This document shows positions 21,651 to 30,184 of a DNA stretch of 44,827 nt, piece after piece. The notes under the pieces were generated by a model, which was not told the origin of the DNA, ran no database searches, and was given only the letters and a program-made list of their open reading frames with translations. Origin of the DNA: Vicinamibacterales bacterium (GTDB lineage Bacteria > Acidobacteriota > Vicinamibacteria > Vicinamibacterales > JAKQTR01); assembly GCA_025456345.1 (NCBI GenBank), contig JALOKU010000019.1, positions 1-44,827 on the forward strand, in the 5' to 3' direction. Numbering within the stretch: the first letter of the stretch is position 1; the number at the start of each line of letters is the position of its first letter. The translations under genes were made by a program, and so were the position numbers.

Positions 21651-23881
21651 GAGTCGCTCTTCCCGGGGCCGGCCAGGCCAGCCTCCCGGCGCGACAGGGA
21701 GGCGACACGGTCGGCGACGTCGCGGTAGCCCGGCGCCGCCGCCTGCAGCTCGATGAAGACCGCGAGGGCCCTGGCGGCTTCCTGCGAGAACTCCAGCAGG
21801 TCGCCGAGTTCGTAGAGGAGGCCGTGCGAGGCCTCGTGTGTCGGCGCCGGCGCCTCGACGGCGCGCTCCAGCCACTCGACCGCCTCGCCGTAGCGCCGCT
21901 GGTCGCGCGCGATGCGGGCCAGCATGGAGGCCGCCCGGAACCGGAACAGCGGATCCCGCGCGGCCGTCCTGAGGCACGCCGCGGCCTGGTCGACCTCGCC
22001 GCGGTTGAAGTGCTCGCTGGCCTGGTCGTACGCCAGCGCCGCGCCGGCGCCCTCCACGTCCCGCCCGCGTGCTTCCCGCAGGCCCACGAAGAACCCGTCG
22101 AGTCCGCCTGGATGCTCTCCTGCCGCCGGCCCGGCCGCCGGCGCGCGCGCCGGCGCCGCGGCGGCGCCAAGCAGATCGTCGAGCTCTCCGCTGAGATCGA
22201 TTTCGAACACGTCGCGGTCTGCGGCGCCCGCCTCCGCTTCGGCGTGGACGGGAGCGGGGCCGGGCAGGACGGCGGATGCGGCCGCGCGGCCCCCGCCGGC
22301 CGCTGTCTCCGGCTCCGCCTCGGCGAGGAACGACTCCGGCGATGTCCTGCGCGCGTCCGGAGACGATGCCGACGGCACCGCCCATGGCGACGGCGCCGCT
22401 GGCAGATCCGCCTCCGACACGTCTTCGACGAGCAGCGCAGGAGGCGCCTTGACCTCGGCGAAGTCGCGGGGTTCGTCGACGGCCGTCAACCGCTCGGCCC
22501 GCGATTGGGCCTCGCGCTCGCCGTCGGCGAAGCCGAGGCCGGCCATGGCCCGGCCGAGGCGCTGCACGTGACCGGCATCGTCGGGGCGCGCCGCGATCAG
22601 CTGCTCCGACAGCAGGCGCGCCCGCTCGAAGTTCCCGAGCGCGAGGTGCACGTCGGCGAGTTGCACCTGGGCGCGATACCGCTGGTGTTCGTAGAACGTC
22701 AGGCCGCACACGTCGATCAGCGCTTCGAGGGCGGCCACGTGCCCGGGCACGGCGGCCAGGAACCGTTCGAGGGCGACCAGCGCCTGGTCCGTGTCGCCTC
22801 CCGCTTCGACGAACCCGACGACGGTCTCCACGATGGCGAACCCGATGTCGGGTGCCCCCGGCCCGATGGCGCACCCGAGCTCGATGCCGGGCGCCACCAG
22901 GTCGTCGCGGCTGGCGAGGCACCGGCGGAGGGCGCCCCGGCCCGACGTGAAGTCGCCGGCGCGGAACTCAACCTCGGCCAAGGCAAACTGCACCATGGGG
23001 TCGCCGTCCGAGACGACCGGCGCCAGCACCTCGCGGGCGCGCGCCAGGTCCTGGTGGGCCATGGCCGAGCGGGCGAGATGCACGCGCGCCGCGAGGTCGC
23101 CCGGGTCGGCGGCCAGCGCCTGTTCGAGGGCGTTGAGCGCCTCGGCGTCGCGGCCGGCCCGGGCCAGGCCACCGGCGACGGCACGCCACTGCTGGCCGCT
23201 CAGGGCCGCCGCGCGCGCCGCGTCGTGATCGCCGGCGTCGACAAGCGCCTGCACCAGCATGTCGCGGGCGGCCCCGTCGGCGGGATGGTAGGTGACGGCC
23301 GACTGCCAGCAGCGCACGGCGTCGGGGACCTTGCCCGCCGCCATCAGCGTCTCGCCGGCCGCGCGCAGTTGTGCGGCGGCCCCGACGGGATCGCCCAAGT
23401 CGGCCAACATGCGGCCGCTCTCGAACCGCCCGGCCGCGTCGGCCGGGTCGACTGCCGCGTACGCGAGCGCCGCCTGGGCCGCCTTCGCCCGGTCTCCGCG
23501 TCGCAGCCGCTGCTGGAAGAGGGACTGCAGCTGCATCCGCGCGTCAGCCGCGAGCCCCTGCTGGGCCGACAGTTCCGCCGTGCGCAGCAGCGCGGCGTCG
23601 TCGTCCGGGTGAATCTTGACGATCTTCTTGTAGAACCCCGAGGCCTTCGCGACGAAGCCCTCGCGGGCGAGGTGCTCGGCGATCCGGGTGTACTGGGCGA
23701 CCGCCTGGTCGACCTGGCCGGCCCTGACGTAGAGGTCGCCCAGAAGGTTCACCGTCGTCCAGTCCTTCGGCTGTTCCTCGACCAGGCGCGCGTACTCGAC
23801 GATGGCCGCGTCGAGGCGGCCCTGCCGCAGCAGCTTCTCGGCTCTCCTCAGGGTCTCGTCGCGGTCCATGGATTCGGGCAC
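21647..23881 (-). CDS. Large tetratricopeptide-repeat protein
   Basis: The 744-residue protein consists mostly of helical TPR-like repeats, for example RAEKLLRQGRLDAAIVEYAR, DLYVRAGQVDQAVAQYTRIA, GGLARAGRDAEALNALEQAL, and DYDQASEHF-type units near the C-terminus. Between about residues 490 and 600 there is an Ala/Pro/Glu-rich disordered linker, and the last 130 residues return to TPR units. No signal peptide or transmembrane segment is visible, so it should be cytoplasmic. TPR proteins are scaffolds, so no partner can be named. Start choice is open: the GTG at 23881 sits directly after the rnhB stop, and an ATG follows four codons later. The downstream small membrane gene is coupled to it. 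Confidence 0.85.
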   Translation of the reverse strand: MPESMDRDETLRRAEKLLRQGRLDAAIVEYARLVEEQPKDWTTVNLLGDLYVRAGQVDQAVAQYTRIAEHLAREGFVAKASGFYKKIVKIHPDDDAALLRTAELSAQQGLAADARMQLQSLFQQRLRRGDRAKAAQAALAYAAVDPADAAGRFESGRMLADLGDPVGAAAQLRAAGETLMAAGKVPDAVRCWQSAVTYHPADGAARDMLVQALVDAGDHDAARAAALSGQQWRAVAGGLARAGRDAEALNALEQALAADPGDLAARVHLARSAMAHQDLARAREVLAPVVSDGDPMVQFALAEVEFRAGDFTSGRGALRRCLASRDDLVAPGIELGCAIGPGAPDIGFAIVETVVGFVEAGGDTDQALVALERFLAAVPGHVAALEALIDVCGLTFYEHQRYRAQVQLADVHLALGNFERARLLSEQLIAARPDDAGHVQRLGRAMAGLGFADGEREAQSRAERLTAVDEPRDFAEVKAPPALLVEDVSEADLPAAPSPWAVPSASSPDARRTSPESFLAEAEPETAAGGGRAAASAVLPGPAPVHAEAEAGAADRDVFEIDLSGELDDLLGAAAAPARAPAAGPAAGEHPGGLDGFFVGLREARGRDVEGAGAALAYDQASEHFNRGEVDQAAACLRTAARDPLFRFRAASMLARIARDQRRYGEAVEWLERAVEAPAPTHEASHGLLYELGDLLEFSQEAARALAVFIELQAAAPGYRDVADRVASLSRREAGLAGPGKSDS

Positions 23882-24532
23882 TCAGGATGCGGCCGGCGGT
23901 TCGCCGCCCGACGCAATCTTATCAAACAGCGATGCCGGCCGGAACGACAGGCGGTGATGGGGCGAGTAGCCGAAGCGCTCGAGCGCGGCGAGGTGTTCCG
24001 GCGTCGCGTAGCCCTTGTGCCGCGCATGGCCGTACCGGCCGTCCTGTTCGTCCAGCGCGGCCATCAGCCGATCACGGTGGACCTTGGCGACGAGCGAGGC
24101 GGCGGCAATCGAGGCGCAGAGGCGGTCGCCGTGGATGATCCCGCGCTGGGCAACGGCAAGAGCGGGGATCCTGAAGGCATCGACCAGCACGGCGTCTGGC
24201 TGCGGCGTCAGTGCCATCACCGCGCGCCGCATGGCTTCGAGCGACGCGCGGTGAATGGCCATCCGATCGATGTCCGCCGGCCCCACCTCGGCGACGGACC
24301 AGGCGAGGGCGACGCTGCGGATCACGCCGGCGAGGCGCTCCCGCTCTGCCGGGGGCACCAGCTTGGAGTCGGCGAGGCCGCGGATCGGGCGGTCCGGGTG
24401 CAGGATGACGGCACCGGCCACGACCGGGCCGGCGAGGCACCCGCGGCCGACTTCGTCCACGCCAGCCACGTGCACGAAGCCGACCCGCCAGAGGGCGTCC
24501 TCGACCTGCCGCGTGGCCTCCACCCGTCCCAT
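23882..24532 (-). CDS. rnhB: Ribonuclease HII
   Basis: The 216-residue protein has the RNase HII active-site motifs: VDEVGRGCLAGPVVAGAV near the N-terminus with the first Asp-Glu pair, LADSKL, VDAF and the IHGDRLCASIAAASLVAKV block with the catalytic GD. It cuts the RNA strand of RNA-DNA hybrids and removes single ribonucleotides. Family-typical length. It follows rplS by 25 bases in the usual rplS-rnhB order. Confidence 0.95.
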   Translation of the reverse strand: MGRVEATRQVEDALWRVGFVHVAGVDEVGRGCLAGPVVAGAVILHPDRPIRGLADSKLVPPAERERLAGVIRSVALAWSVAEVGPADIDRMAIHRASLEAMRRAVMALTPQPDAVLVDAFRIPALAVAQRGIIHGDRLCASIAAASLVAKVHRDRLMAALDEQDGRYGHARHKGYATPEHLAALERFGYSPHHRLSFRPASLFDKIASGGEPPAAS

Positions 24533-24557
24533 GGGCGCCGTGCCGTTCGACGCGAGG

Positions 24558-24905
24558 CTACGCCGGGCGGCGGGCTTCCTTCATGCGGGCGGCCTTGCCT
24601 TTCAGCTTCCGCAGGAAGTAGAGCTTCGAGCGGCGGACCTTGGCCGACCGGATGACCTCGATGCGGTCGATGATCGGGGAGTGCAGCGGAAAGATGCGCT
24701 CCACGCCCTGGCTGAACGACACCTTCCGCACGGTGAAGGTGGCGCGCGCGGAGCCGCGGTGCTGGCCGATCACGATGCCCTCGAATACCTGGATACGCTC
24801 CTTGTCGCCCTCGCGCACCTTGACGTGCACCCGAACCGTGTCGCCCGTCCGCATGGCGGGCCGCTCGGTCAGCTGAGCCCGCTCCACCGTCTCAATCGCG
24901 CCCAT
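24558..24905 (-). CDS. rplS: Ribosomal protein bL19
   Basis: The 115-residue protein matches bL19 throughout: [51 protein letters not shown] and the C-terminal [20 protein letters not shown]. It belongs to the 50S subunit near the 30S interface. The ATG has a GAGGAG-type site six bases ahead and overlaps the end of trmD by 14 bases. The length is as expected. Confidence 0.97.
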   Translation of the reverse strand: MGAIETVERAQLTERPAMRTGDTVRVHVKVREGDKERIQVFEGIVIGQHRGSARATFTVRKVSFSQGVERIFPLHSPIIDRIEVIRSAKVRRSKLYFLRKLKGKAARMKEARRPA

Positions 24906-25644
24906 GTTCCGCTCCTCTCTCGTCCATCAACGCGCGCAGCAATTCGCGCTCTTCGTCATCCAGTTCCGCCGACGGCAGCAGGTCCGGCCGCAAGGCCAGG
25001 GTCCGCGCCAGCGACTCCCGCGCTCTCCAACGCCGGATGTCGGCATGGTTGCCCGACAGCAGCACGTCCGGCACGCGAAGCCCCCTGAACTCGGCCGGCC
25101 GCGTGAAGTGCGGGTAGTCCAGCAACCCGCGGCTGAACGAGTCCGCGTCGACCGACGCGTCGTCGCCCACCGCTCCCGGCAACAGCCTCACGACGGCATC
25201 CACGATCACCAGCGCCGGCAGTTCGCCGCCGGAGAGCACGTAGTCGCCGATCGAGAGCTCCTCGGTCGCCAGCCCCGACCGCACGCGGTCGTCCACGCCT
25301 TCGTAGCGGCCGCACAGCAGCACGACGCGGCGCAAGCCCGCCAGCCGTTCCGCCTCGCGCTGCGTGAAGCGGCGGCCCTGCGGGGACGTGAGGATGACCG
25401 CGTCGACGTCGCCGCCCGCCCTGATCGCGTCCACCGCCCGGAACAGCGGCTCCGGCTTGAACACCATGCCCGGACCGCCGCCGTACGACACGTCGTCGAC
25501 CGACCGGTGCCGGTCCGTGGTGTAGTCGCGCAGGTCGTGCACCTGCACGTCCACCACGCCCCGTTCGATCGCCCGCCGCACGATGCCCTCGCCGAGCGGC
25601 CCGTCGCACAGGCGCGGGAAGATCGTGACCAGGTCGAATCTCAC
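24892..25644 (-). CDS. trmD: tRNA (guanine37-N1)-methyltransferase
   Basis: The 250-residue protein is TrmD of the SPOUT superfamily: [12 protein letters not shown] start, [28 protein letters not shown] and the knot segment [20 protein letters not shown]. It methylates G37 of tRNAs reading CCN, CUN and CGG codons, which prevents +1 frameshifts. GTG start codon overlapping the rimM stop as GTGA. Confidence 0.96.
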   Translation of the reverse strand: MRFDLVTIFPRLCDGPLGEGIVRRAIERGVVDVQVHDLRDYTTDRHRSVDDVSYGGGPGMVFKPEPLFRAVDAIRAGGDVDAVILTSPQGRRFTQREAERLAGLRRVVLLCGRYEGVDDRVRSGLATEELSIGDYVLSGGELPALVIVDAVVRLLPGAVGDDASVDADSFSRGLLDYPHFTRPAEFRGLRVPDVLLSGNHADIRRWRARESLARTLALRPDLLPSAELDDEERELLRALMDERGAEHGRD

Positions 25645-26207
25645 GCCTGCCCGCCGTGCCGCACGCGCCGCGAGCGGGCGGTCTCGTTCAGGCCCAGCAG
25701 CCCCTCCGGCGCGGCGACCACGATCCGCCGGGCCTGCGGGTCGACCAGCGGCACCATCTCGCTGACCATCGGGATCAACGCCTCGCCCCGCGGCGTCGCC
25801 ACCACGAGCCGGCTCGTCTCCCCGCTGCCATCGACCGCCACCACGTCACCCACCGCGTCCCCGCTGGCCGTCTCGACCCGGCAGCCCACGAGGTCGTGGT
25901 GGTAGAACATGCCCGGCGGCAACTCGGCCAGTTCGCCGGCGGGGATCCGCAGCTCCTGTCCCGCCAGGGTCTCGGCGTCGTCAATCGACTCGAACCCCTC
26001 GAAGCCCACCACCGGCCTGGCTTTCATGAACCAGACCGACCGGACCACCAGCTCCTCGGTCGTTGCGCCCCGGCGGACCATCAACCGGTTGCCGACGGCG
26101 AAGCGCTGATCGGGGAAGTCGGTCTCCAGGTTGAGAATCACTTCCCCGCGCCGGCCGTGGGAGCGCGCCACGCGTGCCACCACGACGAAGTCGTCCCAGC
26201 CCTCCAT
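25641..26207 (-). CDS. rimM: Ribosome maturation factor RimM
   Basis: The 188-residue protein shows the RimM N-terminal domain ([19 protein letters not shown], then [12 protein letters not shown]) and the C-terminal PRC-barrel ([40 protein letters not shown]). RimM binds S19 and assists 30S head assembly. The ATG directly follows the khpA stop. Confidence 0.94.
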   Translation of the reverse strand: MEGWDDFVVVARVARSHGRRGEVILNLETDFPDQRFAVGNRLMVRRGATTEELVVRSVWFMKARPVVGFEGFESIDDAETLAGQELRIPAGELAELPPGMFYHHDLVGCRVETASGDAVGDVVAVDGSGETSRLVVATPRGEALIPMVSEMVPLVDPQARRIVVAAPEGLLGLNETARSRRVRHGGQA

Positions 26208-26462
26208 CTAGCGCTGGCCGTGCTCGTCGTGGAACTCGACGCTCACGCGCGTCCCCTCCCGCTCGGCTGTCGCCATCACGAGCGTGCGGATCGCGGTGGC
26301 GGTGCGGCCCTGGCGCCCGATGACGCGCCCGAGGTCGTCACCGGCCACGGCCACGTCGATGACGGCGCTGTCGCCGTGCGCCGACTCGGTCACGCGAACC
26401 GCCTGCGGCCGATCGGCGAGCGCGCGCGTCACGGCCTCGGCGACGTCCCTGGCGCGGCTCAC
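26208..26462 (-). CDS. khpA: KH-domain RNA-binding protein KhpA
   Basis: The 84-residue protein is a single KH domain with the GxxG loop in [16 protein letters not shown]. It is a conserved partner in the rpsP-rimM-trmD block; in Gram-positive bacteria KhpA pairs with KhpB to bind RNA. A GTG start overlaps the rpsP TGA (GTGA), so translation is coupled. Confidence 0.92.
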   Translation of the reverse strand: MSRARDVAEAVTRALADRPQAVRVTESAHGDSAVIDVAVAGDDLGRVIGRQGRTATAIRTLVMATAEREGTRVSVEFHDEHGQR

Positions 26463-26737
26463 TGGGCCGCGGCGGGGACTGGCGCGCTCGCGTCGGCCGC
26501 CGCCTCCTTGTACTTCTTGAGCAGGCTCTTCACGGTGGCGCTCGGCTGCGCCCCGGACTTCAGCCAGTGCGCCACGCGCTCGCGGTCGACTTTCAGCGTC
26601 GCGGGCTGCGTCTTCGGGTTGTAGTACCCAAGCCGCTCGATCTCGCGGCCGTCGCGCGGCGTGCGCGCCTCGGTCACCACGACGCGGTACGTGGGCCGCT
26701 TCTTCGCTCCGATCCTCGTCAGACGGATTACCAGCAT
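26459..26737 (-). CDS. rpsP: Ribosomal protein bS16
   Basis: The 92-residue protein matches bS16: [20 protein letters not shown], the [20 protein letters not shown] loop and [19 protein letters not shown]. Residues after 78 form an Ala-rich tail not seen in all homologues. AAGGAG four bases ahead sets the ATG. It belongs to the 30S subunit and starts the rpsP-khpA-rimM-trmD-rplS block. Confidence 0.97.
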   Translation of the reverse strand: MLVIRLTRIGAKKRPTYRVVVTEARTPRDGREIERLGYYNPKTQPATLKVDRERVAHWLKSGAQPSATVKSLLKKYKEAAADASAPVPAAAQ

Positions 26738-26782
26738 GTCACTCCTTCACCGCAGGGCCGCCAGGCCCCGTCCTCCAGGCCC

Positions 26783-28150
26783 TCAGGCCCCCAGGCCGCG
26801 CCCCTTGAGCATGGCCATCGCTTGCCGCGCGCGCTTCCGGGTGCCGCCGCCGGCCCCCGCGCCGCCGACCACTTTCAGCATCTTCCGCATCTGCTGGAAC
26901 TGCCGCAGCAGGCGGTTGACGTCCTCGACGGTGGTGCCGCTGCCGGTGGCGATCCGGCGGCGGCGGCTCCCGTCGATCAGCTTGAAACTGCGCCGCTCGG
27001 CGCGCGTCATCGAGTTGATGATCGCCTCGACGCCGTTCAACTGCGCTTCGTCGGGCCGCGCGTCGCCGAGCTGTTTCAGGCCGCCCATCCCGGGCAGCAT
27101 GCCCAGCACCTGCTCGAGCGGGCCCATCTTGCGCAGCGTCTTCAACTGCGCGAGGAAGTCCTCGAGCGTGAAATCGTCGCCGCGCAGCTTCTGCTCGAGC
27201 CGCACGGCCTCGTCGCGATCCACCACCTGCTCGGCGCGCTCGATGAGCGACAGCACGTCGCCCATGCCGAGCAGCCGCGACACGAGCCGATCGGCCTGGA
27301 ACGGCTCGAGGTCGTCGAGCCGCTCGCCGACGCCGACAAACGCGATGGGCACGCCGACCACGGCCACCACCGAGAGTGCCGCGCCGCCGCGCGCGTCGCC
27401 ATCGAGCTTGGTCAGCACGACGCCGGTCACGCCGACGTGGCGGTTGAACTCGCCCGCGCTCTTGATCGCGTCCTGCCCCGTCATCGCGTCGGCGACGTAG
27501 AGCGCGTTGTCCGGCTTCACCGCGTCGCGGATCGCCGTCAGTTCCTGCATCAGCGTCTCGTCGATGTGCAGGCGGCCCGCGGTATCGACGATGACCAGAT
27601 CGAAGCCGAGGTTCTTCGCGTCGGTGAGCGCGCCGGTCGCGCGCGACACCGGGTCGAGGTCGCCCGCCGGATCGAACACCCGCAGGCCGGCCTGGCGGCC
27701 GAGCACGTTCAGCTGTTCGATGGCGGCCGGGCGCCGCACGTCGGTCGAGACCAGCAGCGGGTGCCGCCCCTGGCGCACCAGCCACTTCGCCAGCTTCGCG
27801 GCGGCCGTCGTCTTCCCGGCTCCTTGCAGGCCGAGCAGCAGCACCACCTGCGGGCTCGACTTCGAGGGCCGCAGCCCGCCCTCCGCATCGCCGAAGAGCG
27901 CGATGAGTTCGTCGCGGACGATCTTGACCACCTGCTGCGCCGGCGTGAGGCTCCGCAGCACGTCCTGGCCGACGGCGCGTTCCCGCACGCGGTCAACGAA
28001 CGCCTTCACGACCTTGAAGTTGACGTCCGCCTCGAGCAGCGCCATGCGGATCTCGCGCAGCGCCGCCTCCACGACAGGCTCCGACAGCCGCGCTTCGCCG
28101 CGAAGCGTCCGGAACACACCCTGAAGTCGTTCACTGAGCGAGTCGAACAT
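26783..28150 (-). CDS. ffh: Signal recognition particle protein Ffh
   Basis: The 455-residue protein has the N domain (MFDSLSERLQGVFRTLRG), the GTPase with LLGLQGAGKTT (105-115), DTAGRLHIDE and TKLDGDARGGAA, and the methionine-rich M domain with QVLGMLPGMGGLK and RIATGSGTTVEDVNRLLRQF. It binds signal sequences and targets membrane proteins to FtsY (gene in this window). The start ATG follows a roughly 95-base structured leader; an in-frame codon 17 residues upstream is rejected because homology begins at MFDSL. It ends 45 bases before rpsP. Confidence 0.97.
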   Translation of the reverse strand: MFDSLSERLQGVFRTLRGEARLSEPVVEAALREIRMALLEADVNFKVVKAFVDRVRERAVGQDVLRSLTPAQQVVKIVRDELIALFGDAEGGLRPSKSSPQVVLLLGLQGAGKTTAAAKLAKWLVRQGRHPLLVSTDVRRPAAIEQLNVLGRQAGLRVFDPAGDLDPVSRATGALTDAKNLGFDLVIVDTAGRLHIDETLMQELTAIRDAVKPDNALYVADAMTGQDAIKSAGEFNRHVGVTGVVLTKLDGDARGGAALSVVAVVGVPIAFVGVGERLDDLEPFQADRLVSRLLGMGDVLSLIERAEQVVDRDEAVRLEQKLRGDDFTLEDFLAQLKTLRKMGPLEQVLGMLPGMGGLKQLGDARPDEAQLNGVEAIINSMTRAERRSFKLIDGSRRRRIATGSGTTVEDVNRLLRQFQQMRKMLKVVGGAGAGGGTRKRARQAMAMLKGRGLGA

Positions 28151-28192
28151 AAGTACAGTCGTATTGCGCCCGGATGCGGCCCCCGCCCGGCA

Positions 28193-28240
28193 GACCGCCA
28201 CAGGCGGTCAGCCATAGCTTGACAGCATCACGCGCTATGG
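28193..28240 (-). promoter_or_regulatory. Structured 5' leader of ffh (two hairpins)
   Basis: On the minus strand CCATAGC/GCTATGG (28240-28212) and GACCGCC/GGCGGTC (28209-28193, three-base loop) are both perfect 7-bp inverted repeats. They lie back to back between the promoter and the ffh ATG. No known riboswitch or SRP RNA signature (GGAA loop) is visible. Confidence 0.5.
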
Positions 28241-28251
28241 CGCAAACCCTT

Positions 28252-28281
28252 ATTCTAGCGTCATTTGGCCAGAAGTGTCAA
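28252..28281 (-). promoter_or_regulatory. Sigma70-type promoter for ffh
   Basis: TTGACA (28281-28276) and TAGAAT (28257-28252), minus strand, 18-bp spacer, placed 12 bases beyond the ribBA stop. It gives a leader of about 95 bases and separates the ffh-rnhB block from the rib operon. Confidence 0.75.
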
Positions 28282-28292
28282 CGCCGCCGCGC

Positions 28293-29558
28293 CTACACGG
28301 ATGTCAGCCGGTGCCCGAGCTTGTCCTTCTTGGTCTTCAGGTAGCGCCGGGTCGAGTCGGTGGCCGGGATTTCGATGGGCACGGTCCGCGAGACCGAGAG
28401 CCCGTAGCCCTCCAACCCCACGAATTTCCTCGGGTTGTTCGTCAGCAGCCGCATCGAGCGCACGCCGAGATCGCCCAGGATCTGGGCGCCAATGCCGTAG
28501 TCGCGCTGGTCGGGCTTGAAGCCGAGGCGCTCGTTGGCCTCGACCGTGTCGAAGCCCTGGTCCTGCAGCGCGTAGGCCAGAATCTTGTTCGAGATGCCGA
28601 TGCCCCGGCCTTCCTGGTTCAGGTACAGAAGCACGCCCCGCTTCTCCGCGTCGATCCGGCGCAGCGCCGATTCGAGCTGGTCGCCGCAGTCGCAACGCGC
28701 CGAGTGGAACACGTCTCCGGTCAGGCACCGCGAGTGCACGCGGACCAGGACGTCGCGGCCCTCGCCGATCTCCCCGCGGACCAGCGCCACGTGGGTCTCC
28801 CGGTCCGTGAGGCTTTCGTACGCGAACACGCGGAACTGGCCGTGGCGCGTCGGCAGGTCGGCCTCACCGACCCGCCGCACCATGCGCTCGGTGCGCATGC
28901 GGTACTTGATGAGGTCCGCGATGGTGATCAGGAGGATTCCGTGGCGCTTCGCGAAGCGGGCCAGTTGCGGCACCCGCGCCATGGACCCGTCTTCGTTCAT
29001 GATCTCGCAGATCACACCCGCAGGGTACAGCCCCGCGATGCGCGCCAGGTCCACCGCGGCCTCGGTCTGGCCGGCGCGGACCAGGACGCCGCCGTCGCGC
29101 GCCCGGAGCGGGAACATGTGGCCGGGGCGCGACAGGTCGCCCGGCGTCGTGGCGGGGTCGATGGCCGCGGCCACCGTCGCCGCGCGGTCCGCCGCGGAGA
29201 TGCCGGTGCTGGTCCGGTGCCTCGCCTCGATCGACACGCAGAACGCCGTCTCGAACCGCGCGGTGTTCTGCGTCACCATCAGCGGCACCTCGAGCTGGTC
29301 GAGGCGCGCCCCGGTCATCGGCATGCAGATGAGGCCGCGCCCGTGGCGCGCCATGAAGTTGATCACGTCCGGCGTGACCGCCGACGCGGCAATGGTCAGG
29401 TCGCCTTCGTTCTCGCGGTCCTCATCGTCGACGACGATGATCATCTTGCCGTCGCGGATGGCCTCGATGGCGTCTTCGACCCGCGCGAACGCGTGGACCG
29501 GCCGCGCCGCCGCCTGCGTGCGGCCCGCGCGCGGGCCGGCGGGCACCCGGCGGCTCAT
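28293..29558 (-). CDS. ribBA: Bifunctional DHBP synthase / GTP cyclohydrolase II
   Basis: The 421-residue protein has two enzymes of riboflavin synthesis. The RibB half shows DDEDRENEGDLTIAA, ARHGRGLICMPMT and HRTSTGISAADRA. The RibA half has the zinc site SRCLTGDVFHSARCDCGDQL and YLNQEGRGIGISNKI. RibB makes the four-carbon unit from ribulose 5-phosphate; RibA opens GTP. The ATG overlaps the ribE stop (ATGA). The first 20 residues are basic and less conserved. It is the last of three rib genes; ribH (lumazine synthase) is not here. Confidence 0.95.
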   Translation of the reverse strand: MSRRVPAGPRAGRTQAAARPVHAFARVEDAIEAIRDGKMIIVVDDEDRENEGDLTIAASAVTPDVINFMARHGRGLICMPMTGARLDQLEVPLMVTQNTARFETAFCVSIEARHRTSTGISAADRAATVAAAIDPATTPGDLSRPGHMFPLRARDGGVLVRAGQTEAAVDLARIAGLYPAGVICEIMNEDGSMARVPQLARFAKRHGILLITIADLIKYRMRTERMVRRVGEADLPTRHGQFRVFAYESLTDRETHVALVRGEIGEGRDVLVRVHSRCLTGDVFHSARCDCGDQLESALRRIDAEKRGVLLYLNQEGRGIGISNKILAYALQDQGFDTVEANERLGFKPDQRDYGIGAQILGDLGVRSMRLLTNNPRKFVGLEGYGLSVSRTVPIEIPATDSTRRYLKTKKDKLGHRLTSV

Positions 29559-30184
29559 GGCAGCGCGAGCGGCGCGCGGGCGCCGTCCGGCCACAGGCCG
29601 GTGAGCTGGGCGACGCGGACGACGTACTTGCCGATGACGTCCACCTCGAGGTTGACCCCGTCGCCGGGACGGATCGCCTGGAGATTGGTGTGCTCCCAGG
29701 TGAAGGGGATGATCTGCACGTCGAACTCGGCGTCGCGCAACGTCGCCACGGTCAGGCTGATGCCGTCAACCGCCACCGAGCCCTTCGGGATGAAGTAGGG
29801 CGCCAGCCCGGCGTCGAACGCGACGGTGATCCACCAGAACTCGCCGTCGACGCGGATGGCCTTGAGCACGCCCTTGCAGTCGACGTGTCCGAGGACGAAG
29901 TGGCCGCCCATCCGCCCGTCAGGACGCATGGGCCGCTCGAGGTTCACCAGGGCCCCGGCGGTGAGATCGCCCAGGGTGGTGACCCTCGCCGTTTCCGGCC
30001 CGATCTCGGTGACGAAGCGGCGCTCGTCGCGGCCGACGACGGTCAGGCACACGCCGTTGACCGCGATGCTGTCGCCGTCGCGCAGTTCGCCCGCGACGGC
30101 GGTGTCGATGGAGAGCCGGTACCCGCCCTCGATGGGGTCAAGGGCCTCGACCCGGCCCGCGTGCTCAATCAGTCCAGTGAACAT
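29555..30184 (-). CDS. ribE: Riboflavin synthase alpha subunit
   Basis: The 209-residue protein has the tandem lumazine-binding repeats of RibE: MFTGLIEHAGRVEAL and DSIAVNGVCLTVV in the first, GHFVLGHVDCKGVLKA and GSVAVDGISLTVA in the second. It converts two lumazines into riboflavin. The start MFTGLIE is at 30184, overlapping the end of ribD by 20 bases. Longer upstream starts add a non-homologous extension. Confidence 0.95.
   Translation of the reverse strand: MFTGLIEHAGRVEALDPIEGGYRLSIDTAVAGELRDGDSIAVNGVCLTVVGRDERRFVTEIGPETARVTTLGDLTAGALVNLERPMRPDGRMGGHFVLGHVDCKGVLKAIRVDGEFWWITVAFDAGLAPYFIPKGSVAVDGISLTVATLRDAEFDVQIIPFTWEHTNLQAIRPGDGVNLEVDVIGKYVVRVAQLTGLWPDGARAPLALP

Noticed and set aside
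21530..24655. A 1041-codon open frame on the plus strand
   Set aside because: It lies opposite the TPR, rnhB and rplS genes, and its translation is an Arg/Gly/Ala/His-rich mix with no recognisable motif. This is a shadow caused by high GC, not a gene.
28151..28251. The ffh leader as a possible SRP RNA or known riboswitch
   Set aside because: It has hairpins but no GGAA-loop/helix-8 signature of SRP RNA and no recognised aptamer consensus.
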